From Scleropages formosus (lineage: Eukaryota; Chordata; Actinopteri; Osteoglossiformes; Osteoglossidae): a stretch of 64,000 nucleotides of DNA. Within the stretch, counting starts at the first letter, position 1; every line of letters starts with the position of its first letter. The position numbers and the translations under genes are program-made. Below, one piece after another: positions 1 to 10,700 of the stretch. The notes below the pieces were generated by a model that was not told the origin of the DNA, did no database searches, and was given only the letters and a program-made list of their open reading frames with translations. The stretch covers positions 28,779,338 to 28,843,337 of the forward strand of contig NC_041809.1 in assembly GCF_900964775.1 (NCBI RefSeq), in the 5' to 3' direction.

Positions 1-15
1 CACTGGTGTTCCTAC

Positions 16-2051
16 CTCCTTGTGCACGATGTGGGAGCAGCTCATATTGTGCTGGGTTCCAGCCTCCACCTGGTTCTGGCACATCAGGCACAATTTGCGA
101 CTGTTGGAAGTCACGTTCTGGAGCAGAAAGACAGACCTTCTTAAACACGTGTCAGAAACACGTGAAAGCAAGACACCGCGCCATCAGGACACACCAACAA
201 CAGTCAGTCACAAAACAGTATAAACTCCGCGCAGGATATCATACCTGTGAGGTCCTAATGTCAAAGACATGGGCTGCAGCAGATCCTTGTGTAGGACGCG
301 TGGGCCGCTGGGCATGCTGAAGAGGCCCAATTGGACCTAAAGCCTGAGAATAAGCGAGACGAGAAACACCGCTAATTCCGATTCCCTTTCTTGCTCAGGT
401 TACTTCAGCTTAACCAAAACAAACCTCTGGGCTCAAAAACAAATGTGGTTTTGTTGACTCTTATAACAACTGTAATAACTTCCAGGTGTAGGCAGCTGTG
501 AGAACTTATCTCCTTGCTATCTGGGAGTGGTGGTACTATTGCTCTGTAGTGAATGCACATGCATATGCAGAGGTGTGCACGCGTGTGTGTGTGTTTCTCA
601 CCGGTTTCTCTGTCTGGGCCAGTCTCTGTGCTACCTGCTGGGTGAGATCCTCAATGGAGAGGCCTGCCATGGTGCCCCGAGCTGATTTGATTTGCTGTAA
701 CGCAGACATGAGCTGGTTCCTAAAGAGAGAGGAGTGCCCTGTAAGCGTGCAGGACTTATGCAAAAGTAACCTGAACCGCTACCATGAAAGGAAACATGTA
801 TACAGATAGAAACACCTTTTATTTCAAAGAATAGACTCCAGACTGAAACCTTAACCATGTTTTTTTCCCCCGTTTAAATTAAAATTCAAATATGATTGGC
901 TTGAGTAAATTGAGGCACACATATCAATCTTCGCCTTTATACTATAAGGACAGGATAGGCAGTACCTGCTGCAATGTGGGAATCGGGCCCCCAGCTTCTC
1001 CAACAGTTTGTCGAGTAAACCGGCAGGCTGTGCAGTGTCGGCGGGAGCCGAAGCAGGCTGTGCAACGGGAGCAGGCTTGGCAGGGGACAGGGGTCTTGAA
1101 GGGGTGTTTAATTTGTTTAAAAGGGTGGTGTGAGGGACTGTTGAGGCTACAGGCTGATGGGCCGGAGTTCCAGATTTGGAGTTTGATCTAGCGTGACTGG
1201 AATTGGTGGCGGCTGATGGGAAATGAGGCTGAAGTACAATCGCAGGGGAAGGAATGAAGACGGGAGGCATGTGCATTGGTGCAAATGAAGCAGGAAGGCC
1301 CATCTGAAATTCAAGCTAGAAGAGAATGAATTGTTCTTCATGAACCGTCAGTCACAGGGAAAGGCAACAGTTACCTAACAATGTCACTGCAATTTATAGC
1401 CGGTGTAAACTAACAGACAGGTCTATAAGTGATATTTTCAGATACAATAATTATGAAACAACTTTTCATGATGGGAAACCCTAGACACATTTTTTTTTTT
1501 TTTTTTTTTTTTTTAAAACTGTGCTTCCTTTTTAAAGGCATGGCCTTATCTCTGATACAATGGATATTCTGCAAACCCACTGCTCAAAAAAGAAACTGAC
1601 AAAAATGATCCAGAGTCATTCAACCTGTATGCAAAGATGTGCGAACATATTGAGACAGGCTTACTAACCGAGGGGATGTGGGGAAGAGAGGGCAGCGTGA
1701 CAGGGACAAGGCTGTCCAGCTGCTCACCTTGGCGGAGGAACTGCAGCTGCTCATTGAAACTGCGCTGAGAAAGGAAAAAAGGCAAAGGCACGATGCTTAG
1801 AAACACAGATGGAGGCAGTGACCACTTACAAAGTTTCCCGCTCCACTTTCCTCCACCTTACCTGCAAGTTCCCCAGGCTGCTGCGGGCAGCTGCTACTTT
1901 TTTTTCCCATTCCAGCCTGCGCTGCATGTTCTGGTGGGAGGCGTCTGACCTGTTAAAGGCAAATGCCAGAAAAAGTAGAAGGAAACAATTTAAATACATT
2001 TATATCATTCTGGTATAGTAAAGCTAGCAAAACATTAAAGGCCTGTATTTT

Positions 2052-2106
<55 letters not shown>

Positions 2107-5100
2107 TATAAATCTAAAACTTCCTTTATTTCTTCCCCCCATTCTCTTAATCTTGTCTGCTTAGTTCTTTGCATAAATCGATAATCAGCAGTGACTCGAT
2201 CTAAAAACCAATTTGAAAAGTGAAAATTACAAAGATGCTATACAGAAGAAGGCAGCCAATATTCTTTTCACAGGTCTATGTAGTGAACCTTTAGTATTTG
2301 GAGCAGGGATCTCATGAGGGCCAAATCATGTAAATGATGGAGGGCCAAACCTCTCTTAAATAAAAAAAAAAAAAAAAATAATAATTTCTCAGACCTCAAC
2401 ACTTATATGTGAACACGAAAAACAACACTAAATATAATACTGTGTATTAAAAGGTGTTTATTACCATTAATACTGACATTTGAATTAATATGAATTACAT
2501 TCACAAAATCCATGCAAAAAAAGAAAAAAAAAATGTACTGAGGGATGCCCTTTAAGTGTGTAGCAATGGGATGGACTGTCTTGCTCTTGATACGTTTTTC
2601 CGTTACATTTTTTATAATCAAATTTGTTAGATTTCATTTTAAGAGAACAGAAGACATCCACAGGAACACAGGGTCGTTTTGTTATGCAATCTTACTTTAC
2701 CCTATTTTTTTTTTCCTTCTAATCTATGTTTATGTAAGGTGCACAACTACCAACCAGTGCTCTATTTGTCTTCTAATGACTAAAACTGAACTTACTTAGC
2801 AAGAGCTGTAAAGTTATGGTTTATACCATGTAGACCAACACCCCCAGACACTTCTGCAGAGGGGGCAGCACTCCAAATGTCCATTTTAATGCCAGTCATA
2901 TGCGAAAACCTTGATTCGCACATATACATCAAAGCAAGCAGAACTACCTTACAGTATTTATAAATCGATATTTCTCAGTCCGGTCATTACTAAAGTGTCT
3001 ATTTTCACCGTCGACTTTTCTCTTCAAGAGAAGGAGATACCTAGAATAGTGCGGAACCTTGAGACTTTGTCAAGCTTCGGAGGGCGGGTGTCAGAAGCAA
3101 CCAACCAGGATTGGACAACAAGGGCTGGGGCAAAGAAGAAGAGCAGTTCCCTATTTGAAGAATTTGGAGTCGTTACATTTCTGGCCAGAAACAGCTTTTT
3201 TTGCAGAGAAAAATGCATTTCATTTTTAATATTCAAAATCAGAAAAAGAGAGTCGGATAAAAATTATTCTGGGGACAGCTGGTAGCGTAGTGGTTAGAGT
3301 TGCTGCCTCTGGATCCAAAGGTCGTAGGTTCGATCCCCACCTCTGCCTGTAGTACCTTTGAGTAAGGTACCTATGCTAAATTGGTCCAGTAGCCTTACCC
3401 AGCTGTAAAAATGAGTAAATCTTTGTAAAAGATTGTAACTAATAATTATAATCATAACACTAAGTCACTTTGGAGAAAAGCATCAGCTAAATGAACAAAT
3501 GTAAATATAATCAGAGACTGGACTTGGGCCTTGGACTGCCAATTGAAGGGGCCTGTTTTACAGTGATAACATCCAAACCAAACACAAAGATGAATCGAAC
3601 AGAACCGAGAGAGACACGCGAAAGAAGGAGCTGACGGGCAGCGACAGGCACCATACCTCCGGAGCATATCGAGGTATCGCTGGGCACTTGCTAGCCACTC
3701 CTCCACTTGAGAGATACTTGCTTCACGCTGCATCTCCACAGCAGATATCTAAACAAAAAAAAAAAAAAAAAAAACCATCAGTTCACATTCCACACATAAG
3801 TAGCTCACTTAAAATTGGCTAAAATATAATTAGAATGCTTTGGTATACTCTACAAAGAATGTACAATTGATCAAGGTAATAGATCACAGCAGTTTCTTCA
3901 AATATGGTTTCTATGTTTCTGAAATACTGTAGGTGCACATCCCCATGTGCTGAAACACACACTTGAACATGCAGGACTTTCATATTAATATTAACAGACC
4001 TATAGAAAAACTTAAAATCTATTAAGCATTTCCCCCTCAATATTCTCATGATTTTTTCCCCGACTCTTGATTTAACCCAGGAGATCGCCGCCCTGCTTTG
4101 AGTGACCTCCTGTCCTGAGCTGTTCACGGGACAAACCGCACAACACAAAAATCATGCAGAACTGAATGCAGTAGCTCATGACTACAATTTTTCAGTCTTT
4201 TGGAGGAACACCCTTTTCAGTGAAGACATTGTAAAACTCTGCCATGTACATTTGTGTCAAGAAAACATGAGCAAACAATTAACGGATATTAAATTCCAAC
4301 GTGATTCACTAACACAATGAAATAACTTGTCCCATATTTAGCGTAATCCCTCAGTAACAAACCATGAAGTCATTTTTTTTATTGCATTTTACAAGGTAAA
4401 AAAAGACATCTTAAATTCTTAATATTTATTGAAGAGTACAAATTACAGTAAGTCCTCAGGCAATGCTTTTAGTTAAGTTTTTAAACCTGCCGTTAATTCA
4501 ATGAACCACTGAGTCAGGCCAGTTTACAAGCAGGCAAGCAGACAGAGCCCTTACCTCATCCTTTAGAGCGGCTTGGCTGGCCTCCTCATACCCTTTTTGC
4601 AGTCGATTCATCTCCTTGTGCAAATCGGCAATCTCGCGCTGTAACGTGTCGCTGTGCAGAAAAACACACTTTCGAACGTGACGTTTCGACGTGGTGGGAA
4701 CGTCCAAGGCAAAGGCTTGCGTGCGGAGTCTTACCTTTCCTCAGTCTGCTCTTTTACTAGTGATGCCAGTTTTTTGTCTGCATCCTCCAGCTCCACAGAT
4801 AGTCTGACACGAGGACAGAGAAATCGGTTCAGATGGTCTTATCACGCATGTTAACACACCTTTAACTCCATCGCTCTTTGCACTCTCTCTTCCATATCGT
4901 CCACCTTACTTTTACCCTGATCTCTTATGGATGCACTCATTTGTCCCTGTTCTTCTCATGGTGACCCCCAGTCCCGTCACACCCCATCACCTGTTTGCGT
5001 CCTCCTTTAGCCGGTCCCGTTCTTCAGACAGCTCTGCCTTCTTGGCACTGAAGTTCTTGCGTGTGGTCTTGTAGCAATTCAATTTGAGCTTCACTTGTAG

Positions 5101-8100
5101 GGACTCCATCTTGTCAATCAGCGCCTGTGCAAAACGAAATTCGCTACTCAAGACGGATTCTGCAAGCTGATGTAATCCTAAAAACAAATTACAAGTAATA
5201 ACAGGCTAATAAATCTGTAGCATTACCATTGCCTGGATTACTTTATATTTTTTAACTAAAGCAAATTACTAATCTGCTCCTTACAGTTGAGTGTAAGGGA
5301 AGGACACTTAAACTGGCCCCTTTCAAATGATAAGTTTCTGTCCTTAACCACAAGCAACTATGTTCAAATGACACCAATTTAATGAGACCTTTTCATTCAA
5401 TCATAAGACCCTTTCTCTAATTTGTGAATATGCAATGTATAAACCCAACAATAATCGACCAACTACCCAGATTAGTCACTCTGTTAAATTAGTCAGCTAT
5501 GTCTCTTTCTCTTAATGTAATGCATAAATTGTACTTTTGCCGAGATGTACGTCACTTTGGACCAAAGCGCCTGCTAAATGAATTAATGTAAATGTAAATT
5601 TCCACACAGGCTGATGGTGAGCTTATAAAACTAGCAATGGTTCATATGTGCTGCTCTAAGAGAACACTTCCTCTGGGCAGCAATTCAAATTATCTGACAT
5701 TTCTTTGAAATGTTGTTTGGACCACTGTATGAGATATTTAATGTCTCCCGATTGCTGACCTGCTGCTGCCGTATGGCATCTTCCCTCTTGAGCTCCAGGA
5801 GCTTCATTTGGCTTTCATCTTTCACTTGCTCCACCTCCTGCTCTTTGTGTAAAGCCTCATACCTCAGGCTCAGCTGTGCACTGTAATCGCCCACTGACTT
5901 CTGCAAACATAAGAAGAGACTGAAGGTGACAAACAAATGCAAGAAGGGATACAAAATACCCATGCATTATGGTTTATCACAAAGTACGACGCAACATTTC
6001 ATTCCGTTTTTTGCAATTCCTTCTCTGAGATTTGTTTGCCTTCCAAGTGACTTTCTGAAAATGTGGTCGTGACTAAGAATTTCATTCACTGTACATTTAT
6101 TCAGCTGATGCTTTTCTCCAAAGCAATTTACAATGTTAATCTACATACAGTTAGTTACCCTTTTGTACAGCAGGGTAATTTTACAGGAGCAATTTTAGGG
6201 CAAATATCTTGTTCAAGGGTACTACAGTCGGAGAGGAGATTCGAACACGTGACCTTCAGGGTCAAGGGTGGCAGCTCTAACCACTACGCTACTAGCTGCC
6301 CGTAGAGCTATACAGCTATAAAAGGAGAGAAAAAGCACGTATATCTCACGATTTTAATCATACAAAAAACTACAAAGCAGCTGTGTTTCATAGGCGACGT
6401 TAATTTATACAAGAGCTTCAAATCAGGTTTTCCGCCTCTCTATGACATACAGACTGCATATTGTCCGTAGCACAGCAATCTACTCTGCAAAAAATAAGCG
6501 AAAGCGATGTCACAGATCATTTCAGTCATCTTTGAAGCACTGCACCAAGACATCCCAAATGAAAAGAACCACTGCGTGACCACGGAGATAACAAGCTCTC
6601 ATGCTCTGACGTTGGGACAGCACTGTGGAGGTTGTTTCCCACCTGAGAGTACAAAACTACATGCAGTGTGTAAACACGTGAACTCGGTGCGCATGGTACC
6701 ATCAATGACTCCCAGTTCTCCTCAGTGTTGACTGCCGTCTCTAATGTCCATGGCTCTGTCTGTTGGGGGAGACAGACAAGCGCGTCAGCTACGATCACAC
6801 AGACCCACAGAGTAGAACCGAGCTAGGAGTTCAGCTGTCTTATAGCAAAGCGCAGTTATGCATCATAACGTACTTAACCAATAACATATAAAAAATGCAA
6901 AGAGCATTCATAATACACATTTACTTTTCCAACCATACACAGCAACACCTTGTCCACTTCCTTTAACTCAAGTCAGTTTACAGATCCATACCTCAACTTG
7001 TTTGTCCTCTTGTTTCTCTGTTTTGGTACCCTGCCCAGGAAGCCCCATGCCGTACAGCTGGTCTCCCGTGTCTCCAAATGGAGCCACCCAGCAGCTGGCC
7101 TCCTCCAGGGACCAGGACCTACAGGATGTAGATGCACAGGGGTCAGTTAAGTTAGGCACGCAATACATTTTCTTTCCCAACAAGTTTCATTGTAAGGAAG
7201 TAAATGCACAGGTAACCAATTCTCTCGATTCTCAGATAGAGTTGCAGCAAAGAGTGCCAGTCCCCCCCCCCAAAAAAAAAAAAAAAACACATCATCATAA
7301 GTAAGGCAAATTAATTCCAGGACTTCAGGATGGCATGACAGCACAGCAAGTAGCAATGCTGCCGCACGGTGCCTTATAAGTTATAAGTGGTGCAAGAGGA
7401 TGCGAGTTCGATCCCTGCTCAGTCTGTGTGGGAACTGCACGAGTTCCCTGTGTGTGGGTGCTCTGGTTTCCTCCCACAATCTAAAGACATGCTGTTCAGG
7501 TTCCCCCATAGTGTGTGAATGACACAGAGTGTGTTCCACTGATGTATGGATGAGTGACCCATTGTAAGTAATGTATCTAGCAGCGTAAGTCACCTTGGTG
7601 AATAAGATGTGTGGGCTGATAACACTAGATAGAGTTCATTGGAAGTTGCTTGGGAGAAAAAGCTAAAATGAAGTAACGCAATCACAGTAATTTTACGAAT
7701 CGCTTTTCAGACTACTGGGGTAAGGTGGTTTCCTCCACTTTCCACTGAGAGCCACAAAAAGGTGTTTCAGGTGAACCAGGAGTGTAAGGAATGAGGGTAG
7801 TAGGACTACCTGTTCACTTTTCAACCTAAATACCAGCTTCTAAATACTCAGAAATGCCATGTTCTGAACCCTCAGGTCTGGATTAGTCACACGAGGCCTT
7901 TAAAAGTCAAAGCACAACCACAGAGGAATTTGTAAAACAGGACAGAGCCGACACAGAAGAGGCAGGAGTAGCGCTCCTGTCTCACAACACCTGGGTGGTG
8001 CGAGAGAACATGGGTTCGATCCCCGCTCAGTCTGTGTGGAGTTTGCATGTTCTCCCCGTATCTGTGTGGGTTTCCTCCGGGTGCTCTGGTTTCCTCCCAC

Positions 8101-8429
8101 ACTCCAAAGACATGCTGTTCAGGTTCCCCATACTATAGTGTGTGAGTGACAGAGAGAGAGTGTGTTCCACTGAAGCATGGATCAGTGACCCATTAGTTGT
8201 GTATCTAGCAGTGTAAGTCACCTTGGTGAACGTGTGCAGTAACATAGTATCCATTATTATAAGTCGCTTTGGAAAAAAGCATCTGCTAAGTGAATAAATG
8301 TAAATCTAAGGCACCAGTGCGAGAGAGAGAGAGAGGTGTTTGCAGGCCTTATTACATGAGCTGGTTGGACATCTCCTCCTCCACACTCCAGCGAGGGGTG
8401 TCCTCCTCGGGAAGGGCTGCGCCGTCCAT
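16..8429 (-). CDS. rnf214: RING finger protein 214 (14 coding exons, last exon outside window)
   Basis: RNF214 is a coiled-coil protein with a C-terminal RING finger, a presumed E3 ubiquitin ligase. Coding exons in gene order: 8429-8356, 7118-6992, 6759-6700, 5900-5760, 5124-4991, 4803-4735, 4651-4555, 3748-3657, 1949-1862, 1764-1669, 1303-966, 719-602, 336-245, 100-16. All phases agree and give 537 codons. The middle exons form a long coiled coil. The 1303-966 exon is rich in Pro, Ser and Ala. The 719-602 exon carries [19 protein letters not shown], almost identical to mammalian RNF214 as I remember it. The 100-16 exon starts the RING (KLCLMCQ, then CSHIVHKE), and the next zinc Cys would open the missing exon. 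The start at 8429 is the first ATG after a good acceptor, so at least one 5' UTR exon lies upstream. The N-terminus is much shorter than in mammals. Identity is firm; the start is less so. Confidence 0.93.
2055..2104. repeat. (TA)n microsatellite
   Basis: About 25 uninterrupted TA units inside the large rnf214 intron 1950-3656. Confidence 0.97.
3272..3508 (+). repeat. SINE family B, near full-length
   Basis: A tRNA-derived head has an A-box-like stretch (TAGCGTAGTGGT) and a B box (GGTTCGATCCC). It is followed by a body with TAAATTGGTCCAGTAG and a tail ending TGAACAAATGTAAAT. It lies in an rnf214 intron. The same family recurs at about ten places in the window. Confidence 0.85.
5545..5605 (+). 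repeat. SINE tail fragment (family B-like)
   Basis: Only the 3' end is present: CACTTTGGACCAAAGCGCCTGCTAAATGA and TGTAAATGTAAAT variants in the rnf214 intron 5125-5759. No tRNA head is visible. Confidence 0.6.
6086..6301 (-). repeat. SINE family B, near full-length
   Basis: Reverse-oriented copy in an rnf214 intron. The tail (TTTATTCAGCTGATGC) is at the left. The tRNA-like head (B box as GATTCGAAC on the plus strand, then TAACCACTACGCTACTAGCTG) is at the right. Confidence 0.83.
7331..7670 (+). repeat. SINE family C
   Basis: Head with a B box (AGTTCGATCCC), then the fish-type core GGTTTCCTCCCACAATCTAA and a tail with GTAAGTCACCTTGGTGAA. It lies in rnf214 intron 7119-8355 beside a second copy. 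Confidence 0.8.
7955..8305 (+). repeat. SINE family C, second copy
   Basis: Same orientation and layout as the copy about 300 bases to the left: B box (GGTTCGATCCCC), the core TTTGCATGTTCTCCCC and GGTTTCCTCCCACACTCC, then the 3' tail CTGCTAAGTGAATAAATGTA. It is longer and better preserved than its neighbour. Confidence 0.85.
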
Positions 8430-8499
8430 CACCACCTGCGAAGGACATGATGATGATGATGATGGACACACTGAGAAGGCAAATCTCCAACGTGACCAA

Positions 8500-9110
8500 T
8501 TTTAATTAGAACTGGCGCTTCCGCAACGCCGCCGGCATCCATACACGTGCGCCGGGCCGCGGCTAAGCAAAGGTCGGCGCCAAACTTATTCTCGGGAAGA
8601 TCTGTGTGTTTGTGCGGCGCCGTGTGACGCAACGACGTCCCGAGCGCGTGTCGCGAGGCGCCCCTGCTAACCGCAACTAGCGACGCCAGCTAATCGGAGC
8701 TACACAATACTAGTAGCCCACTGCGTGCAGTCGTTCTTAAAAAGTTCCACACTAACCTCTTTCTTGCGTACGTTTAAAACTATTCATCAGACGCGCACCT
8801 GTGTGTTTAAGAAGTCAGGCCTTGAAACATAGTTACGCTTCAAAAACAAAGCACAACACCAACCCTTTGTTCGTGTTCACGGCTGCTGGTTAGTTCACGT
8901 CACGAGCGTTGTGAGCAGCTTTATCACTTTTTCCCTCGCCTATTGAAAACATTTATTTTTTTTCGAAATGCAACGTGGGGAAAAAAAGAGGCGCTTCCAT
9001 ATTTGTTAAATATTTTACCAAGCCAGTTATACGAACGAGAAGCACGTACACTTTCAGTTTGAATTGCTCCGACATTAAAGCAGATTTTCTACTTCCGGTG
9101 TAACGCAATT
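8500..9110 (-). promoter_or_regulatory. Probable rnf214 promoter and 5' UTR exon region
   Basis: The stretch at about 8520-8760 is CpG-rich against AT-rich surroundings. On the minus strand a fair splice donor (GAG followed by GTTAGT) ends at 8757 and could close the untranslated first exon. A consensus ETS site (CCGGAAGT on the minus strand) lies at 9091-9099. ETS sites are common in housekeeping promoters. The transcription start itself cannot be read from the sequence. Confidence 0.45.
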
Positions 9111-10175
9111 CCGCATTTCAAAATAAAAGCTCGTCTTTTTGGCGTAATACGCATTTATTTGTTCGTAGAAATATATGGGTAGTATTTACAAAATTTATCC
9201 GTCGTTACCCAGAATAGTCAGCAATAAATAAATAAATGTGGTCACTTTAGCACTATAGATATTAAATTTAAAGTACTCAAACACTTTTCAGTCTTAGTGA
9301 AGTCAAGATAGTGCTTAAGGAAAGATATGCTGAAAAAATATTCTGTTAAATAAAATATATTGTGAGTCATCCCACACCGGGTCTTTGTGACACATATGAT
9401 ATGTAAGGAATATTTACAGCTTCTACTGTTGTTGCTGGAGAATCGCAGTGAAACAGTTTATGTGTCCAGGCCAGGGCTGCATCGCCACTTGATCCTTTTA
9501 TTAATTAAGTACACATAAAATAGGAACATTTCATTCCAGTCATTTTTGGTGTACTTCCTTCTATTTGGTCACTTTGAATGCAAATCCAGCAGAATAACGT
9601 GTTTAAAATGTTTGAGTATTGTTGTGAAGAGCAAGTATTTTACACCACTTTGCCAGGTGAGGGAACCGCTGTACTGGCACATTAGTCCAGTGATTGATTG
9701 CAGTGATTTATTTCCCAGTTTTCTTCACTAATGGCTTTGACCTTGTTCTTTCAGATATTCTCTCAGACCAGCCTCTCAAAGTAATATTGAAAAAAAAATG
9801 ACTTCTCAAAAACCTTTTTGATATCCAGTTTTTAATTTTTGATTATAATCACATTACCAGGGTTGTGATTATGGAAGTCCTTTTACTAGCTTCTTCAACG
9901 CCCCTGGCTTTGCATTTTTGAAACCATCAGGAAGCATTGCTACTAAAGTAAAAAGCTTTGGGTGTGTGTGGTACAGAATCGAAAAAGTGATTATCAGTTG
10001 CATGCTTGCACGAGTGTTTGTCACACTCGTAAATGCATTATCCAAAGTCAGTTCAGATACAAATATTAGCTCATTATGGATGTGATGCATTGCATCAATT
10101 TCCTCCAAACAGGTAATCAGCTGTAAGTCTCTTAGCATATAAAGTTAATACTGTAAATTGTCTTGAAAACATTTT

Positions 10176-10238
10176 TTTCAGAACCGCTTGTCCCATACGG
10201 GGTCACGGGGAGCCGGAGCCTACCCGGCAACACAGGGC
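10176..10238 (-). repeat. SINE family A, 3' fragment
   Basis: Contains AGAACCGCTTGTCCCATACG and GCCTACCCGGCAACACAGGG, the reverse complement of the family A 3' end. The copy stops abruptly where family B-like sequence begins. Confidence 0.75.
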
Positions 10239-10700
10239 TTATTCATTTAGCTGATGATGCTTTTCTGCAGCAAACTACAATGATATATTTGAGTAAATAA
10301 CTGTATGTGGGTAAATAAGTGTACGTAGATTAACATTGTAAGTTGCTTTGAAGAAAAGCCTCAGCTAAATAAATAAATGTAAATTGGTGTGTAAATGGGT
10401 GAATTGTTGCAAGTAGTGTGATTTGAGCCCAGCTGTATAAATGGGTAACTATATAATTGTAACTTGCTTCAAAAAAGCATCAGCTAAATGAATAAATGTA
10501 ATGTAAATTTTCCATTCTTTCATTTAGTTGCAGCATGTTTGCAAGACAATGTACAGTATTATCTTTGTATGCTAAGAGACTTACAATTGATTACCTGTTT
10601 GTACAGGATCACTGGAGTAATTCAGGGTAAGTACTTTGCTCAAGGGCACCATAGCAAGTGCAGAATTCAAACTGGAAACCTTCACCTTGCAAAGAAATAC
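10239..10700. repeat. Cluster of diverged SINE family B pieces
   Basis: Several family B tails (TCAGCTAAATGAATAAATGT at about 10478) sit next to a diverged reverse copy at about 10515-10690, which ends with TTGCTCAAGGGCACCATAGC. The boundaries of single copies are unclear. Confidence 0.6.

Noticed and set aside
3272-3345. Possible tRNA gene because of A and B boxes
   Set aside because: The cloverleaf does not close, and the body and tail are those of a dispersed SINE seen elsewhere in the window.
7331-8305. Two similar head-to-tail units, considered as a possible CRISPR-like or tandem gene repeat
   Set aside because: Both are SINE family C copies with tRNA-like B boxes, inserted separately in an rnf214 intron.
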